Shown one piece after another: positions 1 to 8,524 of a stretch of 13,608 bases of DNA. Where the stretch lies: the NCBI GenBank assembly GCA_029098065.1, contig JAQXNP010000010.1:1-13608 (forward strand). The letters run 5' to 3'. Below the pieces are notes generated by a model, which was not told the DNA's origin, ran no database searches, and saw nothing but the letters and a program-made list of their open reading frames with translations. Each line of letters opens with the position of its first letter. Within the stretch, counting starts at the first letter, position 1. The position numbers and the translations under genes are program-made. This stretch comes from Clostridiales bacterium. Lineage in GTDB: Bacteria; Bacillota; Clostridia; Oscillospirales; Oscillospiraceae.

Positions 1-2
1 TC

Positions 3-977
3 TACTCCTCCGGCGTGCTCATTATGGACAAGTGCGCCGATGTGGTGCCCGACTGCTTCAGCTTTATCAAGGGCGTGGTGGATTCCCCCGACCTGCCCCT
101 GAATATCTCCCGGGAGACCCTTCAGCACACCAGGGCCCTGCGCATCATCGAGACCAACGTGGAGAAGAAGGTGAAGGCCGAGCTGCTGAAGCTCCAGAAA
201 GAGGACCGGGAGAAGTATCTGAAGTTCTGGAAGGGCTTTGCCCGCCAGCTCAAGTACGGCGTGGTGAATCAGTACGGGGCCAAAAAGGAGCTGCTTCAGG
301 ATTTGCTGATGTTCCCCTCCTCCGCCGGCGAGGAGCTGACCACCCTGGCCGCCTATCAGGAGCGGATGAAGGAGGATCAGGGTTCCATCTTCTATCTGTG
401 CGCGGAGAGCCTGGAGATGGCGAAGAGCCTGCCCCAGGCCGAGCGGGTGCTGGACAAGGGATATGAGATCCTCTATTTCACCGACGAGGTGGACGAGTTT
501 GTGGCGCAGACCCTGATGAAGTACGGCGACAAGCCCTTCAAGGATGCCGCCGCCGCCGATGCCCTCCCCGAGACCGATGAGGAGAAGAAGGCCGCGGAGG
601 AGAAGGAAGAGGCCAATAAGCCGGTGCTGGATTTTGTCAAGGAGACGCTGGGGGACAAGGTGTCCGCGGTGCGGATCTCCAAGGTGCTGAAGTCCGCCCC
701 GGTGTGCATGACTGCCGACGGGCCGGTGTCCCTGGAGATGGAAAAATACTTCCAGCGGATGGAGACCGAGGGTGTGGAGATGATGAAGGCCCAGCGGGTG
801 CTGGAGCTCAACGCCGACAGTCCGGTCTATTCCGCTCTGGCCCAGGCGGTGGCCCAGGATCCGGAGAAGGCCAGAAAGTACGCCGAGCTGCTCTATGACC
901 AGGCCCTGATTATCGCCGGCCTGAGCGTGGAGGACACGGCGAAGTATACCGAGTTGGTCTGTTCGCTGATGGTTTAA
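3..977 (+). CDS. htpG: Molecular chaperone HtpG (bacterial Hsp90), 3' partial
   Basis: This is the C-terminal part of the cytosolic ATP-dependent chaperone Hsp90/HtpG. The reading frame is open to the left edge (codons from base 3), so the N-terminal ATPase domain and the start lie outside the window. About 324 residues are visible. They open with the middle-domain signature IMDKCADVVPDCFSFIKGVV followed by DSPDLPLNISRE, the Hsp90 segment that carries the conserved arginine contacting ATP. A Lys/Glu-rich stretch near visible residues 185-205 (DEEKKAAEEKEEANK) leads into the C-terminal dimerisation domain (LGDKVSAVRISKVL, then MEKYFQRM). The protein ends at a TAA that is followed at once by a hairpin terminator. 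HtpG helps fold and remodel client proteins. Family assignment is very sure; only its 5' end is unknown. Confidence 0.96.
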   Translation, partial: YSSGVLIMDKCADVVPDCFSFIKGVVDSPDLPLNISRETLQHTRALRIIETNVEKKVKAELLKLQKEDREKYLKFWKGFARQLKYGVVNQYGAKKELLQDLLMFPSSAGEELTTLAAYQERMKEDQGSIFYLCAESLEMAKSLPQAERVLDKGYEILYFTDEVDEFVAQTLMKYGDKPFKDAAAADALPETDEEKKAAEEKEEANKPVLDFVKETLGDKVSAVRISKVLKSAPVCMTADGPVSLEMEKYFQRMETEGVEMMKAQRVLELNADSPVYSALAQAVAQDPEKARKYAELLYDQALIIAGLSVEDTAKYTELVCSLMV

Positions 978-988
978 GACGGGAAAAA

Positions 989-1020
989 ACGAGCCCACCG
1001 GGGTGACCCGGCGGGCTCGT
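989..1020. terminator. Hairpin terminator shared by convergent htpG and rqcP
   Basis: The 13-nt arms 989-1001 and 1008-1020 pair with one A/C mismatch (997/1012). The top closes as CCGGG-GTGA-CCCGG, a GNRA-type tetraloop. On the minus strand the stem is followed by a run of six T (plus-strand A at 984-989); on the plus strand only TTTCATT follows. It sits 11 nt after the htpG stop and 14 nt after the minus-strand rqcP stop. It probably serves both, more efficiently leftward. Confidence 0.85.
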
Positions 1021-1034
1021 TTCATTGTTCGGGA

Positions 1035-1277
1035 TTACAGGACCTCTTCGTAGAGAGCCCCGGCGTCGGCCTTGCCCACGATCTCCTGGACGGACAGGAC
1101 CTTCACCCGAACCGCCCGCTCCCCGAAGCGGAGCTCCAGCAGGTCGCCGGGCTTGACCTCGTAAGAGGCCTTCACCGGCCGACCGTTGGCGGTGACCCGC
1201 CCGGCGTCACAGGCCTCGTTGGCCACGGTGCGCCGCTTGATGAGACGGGAATTCTTCAGCCATTTATCCAGACGCAT
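1035..1277 (-). CDS. rqcP: RqcP/YabO-like S4-domain RNA-binding protein
   Basis: This 80-residue protein is almost entirely an S4 RNA-binding fold. RLDKWLKNSRLIKRRTVA (residues 2-19) is the first helix pair, and AGRVTANGRP followed by VKPGD (about 25-45) is the loop and strands that contact RNA. In Firmicutes this Hsp15-related family (RqcP, formerly YabO) binds the 50S-peptidyl-tRNA complex with RqcH and promotes C-terminal alanine tailing during ribosome-associated quality control. An upstream in-frame ATG exists 10 codons earlier, but the ATG at 1277 is preferred: it has AAAGGAG about 7 nt upstream and begins with the canonical MRLDKWL. The gene follows proB on the same strand after 45 nt, so the two are probably cotranscribed. 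Its stop lies against the shared terminator. The fold is certain; RqcP rather than another small S4 protein is likely. Confidence 0.88.
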   Translation of the reverse strand: MRLDKWLKNSRLIKRRTVANEACDAGRVTANGRPVKASYEVKPGDLLELRFGERAVRVKVLSVQEIVGKADAGALYEEVL

Positions 1278-1299
1278 GATAAACTCCTTTTCTGGTTTG

Positions 1300-1313
1300 C
1301 CGCCCAAGGGCGG
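1300..1313 (-). other. Short hairpin in the proB-rqcP spacer
   Basis: CCGCCC-AA-GGGCGG lies between the proB stop and the rqcP ribosome binding site. It has no T-run, so it is not a terminator. It could affect mRNA stability or access to the rqcP ribosome binding site, which starts about 10 nt downstream, or it may be chance in GC-rich DNA. Confidence 0.35.
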
Positions 1314-1322
1314 TATGTATCC

Positions 1323-2114
1323 CTATTTCGCGGAGAAGCGGGTGCCCACGTCTTTCCCCTCCACGATGTCGTAGAGGGCGTCCAGCCGGTCGGAATTGGC
1401 GATGACCATGTCGATGCCGTGGGCCATGGCCCGCCGGGCGGCGGTGAGCTTGGTGTACATGCCGCCGGTGCCCCACTGAGTGCCGCCGCCTCCGGCCAGC
1501 GCCTCGATCTCCGGAGTGATGGCATCCACCCGGTGAATGAGCCTGGCGTCCGGGTGCTTCCTGGGATCGGCATCATAGAGTCCGTCAATATCGGACAGGA
1601 GGACCAGCAGATCGGCATCGCACAGTCCGGCCACAATGGCGGAGAGGGTGTCGTTGTCGCCCAGCACCTTTTTCTGGCCGGTCTCGATCTCGGTGGAAGA
1701 TACCGAGTCGTTCTCGTTGACCACCGGAATGCAGCCCAGTTCCAGCAGCGCGGTAAAGGTTCCCGACAGATGTTCCGAGCGGATGGGATCATCCACATCC
1801 TCGTCGGTGAGAAGGATCTGGGCCACGGTGAGGCCGTATTCCCCGAAAAATTTGTCGTACAGGTGCATCATCTCGCACTGGCCCACGGCGGCGGCGGCCT
1901 GTTTGCGGCGCAGCTCCCCGGGGCGCTCCTTCATACCCAGCTTTCCCGCCCCGATGCCGATGGCGCCGGAGGAGACCAGGATCACCTCGTGTCCCATATT
2001 TCTCAGATCGGACAGCACCCGGGCCAGGGCGTCCATCCGGCGCAGGTTGACGCCGCCCCCCTCCCGCAGCAGGGTGGAAGTCCCCACCTTGACCACGATC
2101 CGTTGTTGTTCCAT
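1323..2114 (-). CDS. proB: Glutamate 5-kinase (ProB), short form without PUA domain
   Basis: Phosphorylates the gamma-carboxyl of L-glutamate with ATP, the first committed step of proline synthesis in the cytoplasm. The 263-residue product is a single amino-acid-kinase domain. Visible motifs in order are VKVGTSTL (8-15, phosphate loop), SSGAIGIG (48-55), AAVGQ (75-79), AQILLT (98-103), VNENDSV (132-138, glutamate binding), LGDND (151-155), LSDIDGLYDADPR (173-185, nucleotide site) and GTGGM (215-219). It ends about where the catalytic domain ends, so the C-terminal PUA domain of the E. coli-type enzyme is absent; such short forms are known in Firmicutes. ATG at 2114 is chosen over an upstream in-frame ATG because GAGAGGAG lies 8 nt before it and VVKVGTS follows closely. 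proA is not next to it; rqcP follows 45 nt downstream. The assignment is secure. Confidence 0.96.
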   Translation of the reverse strand: MEQQRIVVKVGTSTLLREGGGVNLRRMDALARVLSDLRNMGHEVILVSSGAIGIGAGKLGMKERPGELRRKQAAAAVGQCEMMHLYDKFFGEYGLTVAQILLTDEDVDDPIRSEHLSGTFTALLELGCIPVVNENDSVSSTEIETGQKKVLGDNDTLSAIVAGLCDADLLVLLSDIDGLYDADPRKHPDARLIHRVDAITPEIEALAGGGGTQWGTGGMYTKLTAARRAMAHGIDMVIANSDRLDALYDIVEGKDVGTRFSAK

Positions 2115-2166
2115 GTCTCTCTCTCCTCTCGCCGGAGGCCTGACCGGCCCCCGGAGAACTGCGGTT

Positions 2167-2194
2167 ATCATACCACATTTTTACGGAGAAACAA
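2167..2194 (-). promoter_or_regulatory. Candidate sigma-A promoter for proB-rqcP
   Basis: Reading leftward, TTGTTT (plus 2189-2194) and TATGAT (plus 2167-2172) are separated by 16 nt. The -10 is good (5/6) and the -35 weak (3/6). A start just downstream would give a leader of roughly 45 nt before the proB ATG. Inferred by position and consensus only. Confidence 0.4.
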
Positions 2195-2256
2195 AGGGGG
2201 ACAGAGGGCCACGGCAGACTCTTTTTGGAGAAAACGTATAAATAGAGCTTTTTGAA

Positions 2257-2268
2257 GCAAAATTTTGC
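2257..2268. other. 12-bp perfect palindrome in the proB-trmL divergent region
   Basis: GCAAAATTTTGC lies between the two outward-facing promoters, about 50 nt upstream of the trmL -35. A second inverted repeat, AAACTGG (2282-2288) and CCAGTTT (2299-2305) with a 10-nt spacer, lies between it and the promoter. Either could be a regulator site, but neither matches an operator I recognise. Confidence 0.3.
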
Positions 2269-2318
2269 CCAGGAAGAAAAGAAACTGGCCGGTTTTCTCC
2301 AGTTTGACCGGATTTCTG

Positions 2319-2347
2319 TTGAAATTATTTGGCAAATGGGGTACAAT
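2319..2347 (+). promoter_or_regulatory. Sigma-A promoter driving trmL and the glycolytic genes
   Basis: TTGAAA (2319-2324) and TACAAT (2342-2347) are separated by exactly 17 nt, a strong match to the vegetative consensus. The spacer contains the symmetric sequence ATTTG-G-CAAAT (2327-2337), which could be a small operator. The predicted start would be around 2354, about 25 nt before the trmL GTG. It is the only convincing rightward promoter seen before pgk. Confidence 0.8.
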
Positions 2348-2378
2348 ACTACCTGCTGAATGTGAGAGGGGGGATTTT

Positions 2379-2882
2379 GTGCTCAATATTGTTCTGGTGG
2401 AGCCCGAAATCCCCCAAAATACCGGAAATATCGCCCGAACCTGCGCCGCTACGGGCGCCCGGCTCCACCTGGTGGAGCCGCTGGGCTTTGACATCAGCGA
2501 CAAGGCGGTAAAACGGGCGGGACTGGACTACTGGCATCTGGTGGATCTTCACGTCTATCCAAGCCTGGAGGAACTCTTTGCCCGGTGCGGCCCAAAGGAC
2601 ATCTGGCTGGCAACTTCCAAGGGCCCGAAGAGCTATACCGATCCCACGGTAACCTTCCGGGACGGCTGCTGGCTTTTCTTCGGCAAAGAGACCGCCGGAC
2701 TGCCTGCCAGTGTCCGATATTCTCCTCCAGACCGCTGTATCCGTATTCCCATCCGGGCGGAGGCCCGATGCCTCAATCTGTCCAACGCGGTAGCCATCCT
2801 TGCCTATGAAGCCCTGCGCCAGACCGGATTTCCCGGCCTGAGGGATTCCGGCGAGATGGCACAGTCCCCAGATCATATCTGA
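2379..2882 (+). CDS. trmL: tRNA (cytidine/uridine-34 2'-O)-methyltransferase TrmL (SPOUT family)
   Basis: Uses S-adenosylmethionine to methylate the 2'-O of the wobble nucleotide 34 of certain leucine tRNAs. The 167-residue product shows the three SPOUT/TrmH motifs: PQNTGNIART (12-21), FGKETAGLP (101-109) and CIRIPI...ARCLNLSNAVAI (120-140), which together form the trefoil-knot AdoMet site. The usual RSLNLSN reads RCLNLSN here. GTG at 2379 is chosen because GAGAGGGGGG lies just upstream and translation then begins with LNIVLVEPEIPQN, the usual N-terminus; the reading frame upstream of it overlaps the promoter. The length fits the small single-domain TrmL/YibK type. pgk starts 21 nt downstream, so the two are likely cotranscribed. 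Family is certain; TrmL rather than another SpoU member is very likely from size and motifs. Confidence 0.93.
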   Translation: MLNIVLVEPEIPQNTGNIARTCAATGARLHLVEPLGFDISDKAVKRAGLDYWHLVDLHVYPSLEELFARCGPKDIWLATSKGPKSYTDPTVTFRDGCWLFFGKETAGLPASVRYSPPDRCIRIPIRAEARCLNLSNAVAILAYEALRQTGFPGLRDSGEMAQSPDHI

Positions 2883-2903
2883 GCAACAAGGAGGTCAACT
2901 GAT

Positions 2904-4097
2904 ATGAACTACAACAAGAAGACCGTCAAGGATGTGGACGTGAAGGGGAAAAAAGTCCTTCTCCGCTGCGACTTCAACGTACCCCAGGACAAGGCCACCG
3001 GCGCGATCACCGATGATAAGCGCATCGTGGCCGCACTGCCCACCATCCGGTATCTGCTGGACAACGGCGCGGCGGTGATCGCCTGCTCTCACCTGGGCAA
3101 GCCCAAGGACGGGCCTGATCCCAAACTGAGCCTGGCCCCCGTGGCCAAGCGCCTCAGCGAACTGCTGGGCAAGCCGGTCGTCATGGCCGCCGATGTGGTG
3201 GGCCCCGATGCCGCTGCCAAGGCCGCCGCGCTGAAGCCGGGCGAGATCATGCTGATGGAAAATACCCGCTTTGAAAAGGGCGAGACCAAGAATGATCCCG
3301 AGCTGGCCAAGAAGATGGCCGGCATGGCGGATCTCTATGTCTCCGACGCCTTCGGCGCGGTCCACCGCGCCCACGCTTCCACCGCCGGTGTTGCCGATTA
3401 TCTGCCCGCTGTATCCGGTTTCCTCATCCAGAAGGAGTTGGAGGTCATCGGCGTCGCCCTGGCCGATCCCAAGCGGCCCCTGGTGGCCATCCTGGGCGGC
3501 TCCAAAGTCAGCTCCAAGATCGGCGTCATCAATAACCTGCTGAACATTGCCGATACCATTATCATCGGCGGCGGAATGGCCTACACCTTCTCCGCCGCCC
3601 AGGGCGGCAAGGTGGGCGATTCCCTGCTGGAGGCCGACTGGGAGGACTACGCCAATGACATGGTGAAGAAGGCTGCTGAAAAGGGGGTCAAGCTCCTGCT
3701 GCCGGTGGACACGGTGATCGCCGACGCCTATGCCCCTGACGCGCAGACGAAGACAGTCAAGGCCGGGGAGATCCCCGACGGCTGGCAGGGCCTGGATATC
3801 GGCCCTGAGACGGTGAAGCTGTACTGCGACGCGGTGAAGGACGCGGGCACCGTCATCTGGAACGGCCCCATGGGCGTCTTTGAGTTCCCGGCCTTTGCCA
3901 AGGGGACCGAGGCGGTGGCCGAGGCCCTGAGCAAGACCAGCGCCGTCACCATCATCGGCGGCGGTGACTCCGCCGCGGCGGTCCAGCAGCTGGGCTACGC
4001 CGATAAGATGACCCACATCAGCACCGGCGGCGGCGCTAGTCTGGAGTTCATGGAAGGCAAGGAACTGCCGGGCGTGGCTTGTCTGCTGGACAAATAA
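2904..4097 (+). CDS. pgk: Phosphoglycerate kinase
   Basis: Transfers the acyl phosphate of 1,3-bisphosphoglycerate to ADP, giving 3-phosphoglycerate and ATP; this is the first ATP-yielding step of lower glycolysis. The 397-residue product has the standard bacterial length. N-domain substrate motifs are RCDFNVP (21-27) and SHLGKPK (62-68). The basic and nucleotide-site motifs further on are [37 protein letters not shown] and the C-terminal [20 protein letters not shown]. The start is fixed by AAGGAGGT 8 nt upstream of ATG. It directly follows trmL and is followed by tpiA after a 267-nt structured spacer. No anomaly in motifs or length. Confidence 0.98.
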   Translation: MNYNKKTVKDVDVKGKKVLLRCDFNVPQDKATGAITDDKRIVAALPTIRYLLDNGAAVIACSHLGKPKDGPDPKLSLAPVAKRLSELLGKPVVMAADVVGPDAAAKAAALKPGEIMLMENTRFEKGETKNDPELAKKMAGMADLYVSDAFGAVHRAHASTAGVADYLPAVSGFLIQKELEVIGVALADPKRPLVAILGGSKVSSKIGVINNLLNIADTIIIGGGMAYTFSAAQGGKVGDSLLEADWEDYANDMVKKAAEKGVKLLLPVDTVIADAYAPDAQTKTVKAGEIPDGWQGLDIGPETVKLYCDAVKDAGTVIWNGPMGVFEFPAFAKGTEAVAEALSKTSAVTIIGGGDSAAAVQQLGYADKMTHISTGGGASLEFMEGKELPGVACLLDK

Positions 4098-4130
4098 AAT
4101 TTCCGGCAGCGCAGACGCCGGTGCCGGGGT

Positions 4131-4212
4131 CCCCACCGAAGCCCACAACGTGGGATTAGGTGGGGGGAGGAGGGGCAGCAAAATGAGTGAGCTTCCGGCT
4201 TCCTCCGGAAGC
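4131..4212 (+). repeat. Structured intergenic element, copy A (pgk-tpiA)
   Basis: An outer stem CCCCACC (4131-4137)/GGTGGGG (4159-4165) encloses an inner hairpin CCCAC-AAC-GTGGG (4142-4154). A purine-rich tail follows (GGGGAGGAGGGGCAG 4164-4178, then ATGAGTGAGC), and then a second perfect hairpin, GCTTCCGG-CTTCCT-CCGGAAGC (4191-4212). The same order of stem, GGGGAGAGG, GGCAG, TGA and a second stem recurs at 5171 and 8310. No T-run follows, so it is not a standard terminator. Function unknown. Confidence 0.6.
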
Positions 4213-4271
4213 AGGGGCTGAAGGGCCTGCCGCGGGATGCTCTGAACAAAGCGGCCGGAAAGGACAGCCGT

Positions 4272-4297
4272 ATGGCGGCCCAAGGGCGGGCCGCCGT
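4272..4297 (+). other. GC-rich hairpin ahead of tpiA
   Basis: GGCGGCCC (4274-4281) and GGGCCGCC (4288-4295) pair perfectly around the loop AAGGGC, extendable by two pairs (one T·G) to 4272-4297. It ends about 50 nt before the tpiA ribosome binding site and has no T-run. It could protect or process the tpiA message or be a partial pause site. Confidence 0.5.
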
Positions 4298-4364
4298 GCA
4301 GATATCGGTTCCATCAGGGGAACGAAAGCATTTCCCATTCACATATAGAAGGAGTTTAAGGATC

Positions 4365-5138
4365 ATGAATAGAAGATACCGTAAGACCATCATCGCCGGC
4401 AACTGGAAGATGAACAAGACCCTCTCCGAAACCAAGGCATTTGCCGAGGAACTCAAGCCCCTGCTGGGCCGGCCCAAGTGGTGCGAGGTGGTGCTGTGCG
4501 TTCCCTTCGTGAACCTTCAGGCCGCCATCCGTCTCTTCAAGGACAGCCGGGTGGCCATCGGCGCGGAGAACTGCCACTATGAGTCCTCCGGCGCCTATAC
4601 CGGAGAAGTGTCCGCCGAGATGCTCAAGGAGCTGGGCGTGAAGTATGTGGTCATCGGACACTCCGAGCGGCGCCAGTATTACAACGAGACCGATTTCACC
4701 GTCAACAAGAAGGTCCGGGCCGCTCTGGATGCCGGGCTGCGGCCCATTGTATGCGTGGGTGAGAGCCTGGAACAGCGGGAGCTGGGCGTGACCCTGGAAC
4801 TCATCACCTATCAGGTCAAGTGCGCTCTGGCCGGTGTTCCCGCCGAGAAGATGCGCCACGTGATCTTCGCCTATGAGCCCCTTTGGGCCATCGGGACCGG
4901 CAAGACTGCCACTGCCCAGGAGGCGGGGGAGGTTTGCCAGACGATCCGCGCCGTGATCCGGAAGCTCTATGGCGCCCGGGTGGCCCGGGCGGTGACCATC
5001 CAGTACGGCGGGTCCATGAATCCCAAGAACGCCAGTGAACTGTTGGCCCAGCCCGATGTGGACGGCGGCCTGATCGGCGGGGCGTCTCTGAAACCGGATC
5101 AGTTTGTGGAGATTGTCAACGCGGCGAATCAGGAGTAA
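4365..5138 (+). CDS. tpiA: Triose-phosphate isomerase
   Basis: Interconverts dihydroxyacetone phosphate and glyceraldehyde-3-phosphate. The 257-residue product is a complete TIM barrel with all catalytic parts: NWKMN (13-17, with Lys15), GHSERR (98-103, with His99), AYEPLWAIGTGKTA (169-182, with Glu171 and the mobile loop 6) and the phosphate-binding QYGGSMNPKNA and GLIGGASL segments near the C-terminus. ATG at 4365 is chosen over an upstream in-frame ATG at 4272 because AGAAGGAG lies about 10 nt before it and the family's N-terminus (RKTIIAGNWKMNK) starts right after; the earlier frame runs through the spacer hairpin. Spacers on both sides (267 and 177 nt) are unusually long for genes in one operon and highly structured. 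Confidence 0.98.
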   Translation: MNRRYRKTIIAGNWKMNKTLSETKAFAEELKPLLGRPKWCEVVLCVPFVNLQAAIRLFKDSRVAIGAENCHYESSGAYTGEVSAEMLKELGVKYVVIGHSERRQYYNETDFTVNKKVRAALDAGLRPIVCVGESLEQRELGVTLELITYQVKCALAGVPAEKMRHVIFAYEPLWAIGTGKTATAQEAGEVCQTIRAVIRKLYGARVARAVTIQYGGSMNPKNASELLAQPDVDGGLIGGASLKPDQFVEIVNAANQE

Positions 5139-5143
5139 CCCCG

Positions 5144-5158
5144 GGCGGATGCTCCGCC
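5144..5158 (+). other. Small hairpin just after tpiA
   Basis: GGCGGA-TGC-TCCGCC starts 5 nt after the tpiA stop, with no T-run following. It could be a 3'-end stabilising structure; transcription probably reads through to gpmI, since no convincing promoter is seen for that gene. Confidence 0.4.
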
Positions 5159-5170
5159 GCCGATCAGGCG

Positions 5171-5236
5171 GGGCCCCCACGAAATCAGAGATTTTGTGGG
5201 GAGAGGAGCCGCGGCGGGGCAGAGATGAGCCGCCCG
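5171..5236 (+). repeat. Structured intergenic element, copy B (tpiA-gpmI)
   Basis: A 12-bp stem pairs 5175-5186 with 5190-5201 (one G·T) around the loop AGA. It runs into GGGGAGAGG (5198-5206), then GGCAGA (5218-5223), ATGA and GCCGCCC (5229-5235); GGCGG (5214-5218 region) can pair with CCGCC to form a second stem. This is the clearest copy of the element also found at 4131 and 8310. Function unknown. Confidence 0.6.
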
Positions 5237-5254
5237 CACCCTCTTCTTTGAGAA

Positions 5255-5280
5255 AGGCGGTTTCCGGCGGAAAGACGCCT
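5255..5280 (+). other. Compact two-step hairpin before gpmI
   Basis: TTTCC-GGC-GGAAA (5261-5273) is nested inside AGGCG (5255-5259)/CGCCT (5276-5280) with a small internal loop. It lies about 20 nt upstream of the gpmI ribosome binding site. The T-run that follows is too far away for a normal terminator. Confidence 0.45.
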
Positions 5281-5315
5281 GACTCCAACCATTTAGAATT
5301 GAGGTTTTTTTCTCT

Positions 5316-6830
5316 ATGAGTAAAACACCGACCACTCTTATCATTATGGACGGGTTCGGCCTCCGGGAGGAGACCGGGGGCAACGCTGTGGCCAACGCCC
5401 GCAAGCCGGTACTGGACAAGATCTTTGCCCAGTGTCCCGGCTGCAAACTGTCCGCCTCAGGCCTGGACGTGGGCCTGCCCGACGGCCAGATGGGCAACTC
5501 TGAGGTGGGCCACACCAATATCGGCGCAGGCCGGGTGGTGTTCCAGGACCTGCCCCGGATCTCCAAGGCCATCGACAACGGGGATTTCTTTACCAACCCC
5601 GCCTATCTGGATGCCATGAAGTCGTGCCGGGAGGGCGGCGCCGCCCTCCACATCTTCGGACTTTTGTCCGACGGCGGCGTCCACAGTCATATCGACCACA
5701 TCTTCGCCATTCTGAAGCTGGCGAAGGACCAGGGACTCACCCGGGTCTGGGTCCACCCCTTCCTGGACGGCCGGGATGTGCCCCCCGCCTCCGGAAAAGA
5801 CTTTGTGGCCCGGCTGACCGCCAGGTGCGCCGAGCTGGGAGTGGGGAAGATCGCCACCGTCTCCGGCCGGTATTACGCCATGGACCGGGATAAGCGCTGG
5901 GACCGGGTGCAGAAGGCCTATGACGCCATTGCCGATGCCCGGGGCGTGAAGGCGGATGACCCGGTGGCCGCCGTCCAGGCCTCCTATGACCAGGAGGTGA
6001 CCGATGAGTTCCTGGTCCCTGTGGTGATCGGAGACTATCCCGGTGTGAAAGCGGGGGACAGCGTCATCTTTATGAACTTCCGGCCTGACCGGGCCCGGGA
6101 GATCACCCGCTGTTTCGCCGACCCCGATTTTAACGAGGTGAAGCGGGAGTTCAAGCCGGTGAAATACGTCTGCACCACCGAATATGACGCCTCCATGCCC
6201 AATGTGGAGATCGCCTTCCCGCACCGGGAGCTGAAAAACGTCTTTGGGGAATATATCAGTGATCTGGGCCTGACCCAGCTGCGCATCGCCGAGACGGAGA
6301 AATATGCCCATGTGACCTTCTTCTTCAACGGCGGGCAGGAGACCGTGTTCCCCGGGGAGGACCGGGCCCTGATCCCCTCTCCCAAGGTGCCCACCTACGA
6401 CATGAAGCCCGATATGTCCGCCCGTGAGGTGGCCGCTGAAGCGGTGAAGCGCATCGAGAGCGGAGCCTATGACGTGGTCATCCTCAACTTCGCCAACTGC
6501 GATATGGTGGGCCATACCGGCGTCTATGAGGCTGCCCGGCTGGCGGTGGAGACGGTGGACGAATGCGTGGGGCAGGTGGTGGAGGCCACCTCCAACATGG
6601 GAGGGATCACCCTGATCACCGCCGACCACGGCAACGCCGAGCGGATGCTGGAGGATGACGGAACGACTCCCTACACCGCCCACACCACCAATCTGGTGCC
6701 CTTCTATATCGTGGGGGCCAGCGTCCGGCTCCGGGATGGGCGGCTGTGCGATATCGCGCCCACCATGCTGGACCTGATGGGGCTGAAGAAGCCTGCGGAG
6801 ATGGATGGGGAGACCCTGATCCTCCCGTAA
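5316..6830 (+). CDS. gpmI: 2,3-bisphosphoglycerate-independent phosphoglycerate mutase
   Basis: Interconverts 3- and 2-phosphoglycerate through a phosphoserine intermediate, using two Mn(II) ions; it belongs to the alkaline-phosphatase superfamily. The 504-residue length is usual. Visible motifs: IIMDGFGL (9-16, metal ligand Asp12), DGQMGNSEVGHTNIGAGR (56-73, nucleophile Ser62), LSDGGVHSHIDH, LDGRDVPPASG, and the C-terminal metal ligands in FANCDMVGHTG, ITADHGNAE and YTAHTTNLVPF. ATG at 5316 matches the family start. The only ribosome binding site is GAGG, separated from ATG by 11 nt that include seven consecutive T, an unusually long and weak arrangement compared with the neighbouring genes. 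eno follows after 101 nt. Confidence 0.98.
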   Translation: MSKTPTTLIIMDGFGLREETGGNAVANARKPVLDKIFAQCPGCKLSASGLDVGLPDGQMGNSEVGHTNIGAGRVVFQDLPRISKAIDNGDFFTNPAYLDAMKSCREGGAALHIFGLLSDGGVHSHIDHIFAILKLAKDQGLTRVWVHPFLDGRDVPPASGKDFVARLTARCAELGVGKIATVSGRYYAMDRDKRWDRVQKAYDAIADARGVKADDPVAAVQASYDQEVTDEFLVPVVIGDYPGVKAGDSVIFMNFRPDRAREITRCFADPDFNEVKREFKPVKYVCTTEYDASMPNVEIAFPHRELKNVFGEYISDLGLTQLRIAETEKYAHVTFFFNGGQETVFPGEDRALIPSPKVPTYDMKPDMSAREVAAEAVKRIESGAYDVVILNFANCDMVGHTGVYEAARLAVETVDECVGQVVEATSNMGGITLITADHGNAERMLEDDGTTPYTAHTTNLVPFYIVGASVRLRDGRLCDIAPTMLDLMGLKKPAEMDGETLILP

Positions 6831-6844
6831 AGAGAGCCGGTTCC

Positions 6845-8236
<1,392 letters not shown>

Positions 8237-8254
8237 AACCTGCTGACCCGAAAG

Positions 8255-8285
8255 AAGGGGGGCGGCCTCTGGCCGCCCCCCTTTT
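8255..8285 (+). terminator. Rho-independent terminator of the glycolytic operon
   Basis: GGGGGGCGGCC (8257-8267) and GGCCGCCCCCC (8271-8281) pair perfectly around the loop TCT, extended by AA/TT at the base. TTTT (8282-8285) follows. It lies 18 nt downstream of the eno stop. Confidence 0.93.
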
Positions 8286-8309
8286 GCCGTGCTGTCCGGC
8301 GCTTCGTTT

Positions 8310-8370
8310 CCTCGCAAAGCCGAAGTCTTTGAGGGGAGAGGCAGAACAGTGAAAAGAGTGCCGCCCCTGC
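8310..8370 (+). repeat. Structured intergenic element, degenerate copy C (after eno)
   Basis: A bulged stem CCTC-(GC)-AAAG/CTTTGAGG (8310-8334) runs into GGGGAGAGG (8333-8341), GGCAGA (8340-8345), GTGA and GCCGCCC (8360-8366). The last three blocks match copy B in order. It lies beyond the operon terminator. The first stem is weaker than in copies A and B. Confidence 0.45.
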
Positions 8371-8379
8371 GTTTTACGC

Positions 8380-8407
8380 CGGGATGAAAGATGCGGGGTT
8401 CATCCCG
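8380..8407. other. Hairpin in the eno-chrA spacer
   Basis: CGGGATGAA (8380-8388) and TTCATCCCG (8399-8407) pair perfectly around a 10-nt loop. The hairpin lies between the two converging transcription units and has no T-run on either side. No gene is visible in the spacer 8286-8457. Confidence 0.4.
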
Positions 8408-8457
8408 CCGGAACGCGCGGCGGAATACCCTGGGATGGAGAAAACAAAACTTCAGTG

Positions 8458-8497
8458 AAAAAAGACGCTGGGCGGTCCGGAACCGTCCAGCGTCTTT
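8458..8497 (-). terminator. Rho-independent terminator of the nadE-chr unit
   Basis: The 16-nt arms 8461-8476 and 8482-8497 pair with one G·T around a 5-nt loop. Read leftward, the stem is followed by TTTTTT (plus-strand A at 8458-8463). It lies 27 nt past the stop of the second chr gene. Confidence 0.9.
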
Positions 8498-8524
8498 GAC
8501 ATAACAAAGTGGTTTTGGGAGCCC

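Noticed and set aside
5255..5311. Hairpin plus T-run before gpmI as a rho-independent terminator
   Set aside because: About 20 nt separate the stem from the T-run, too far for intrinsic termination, and the gpmI ribosome binding site lies between them.
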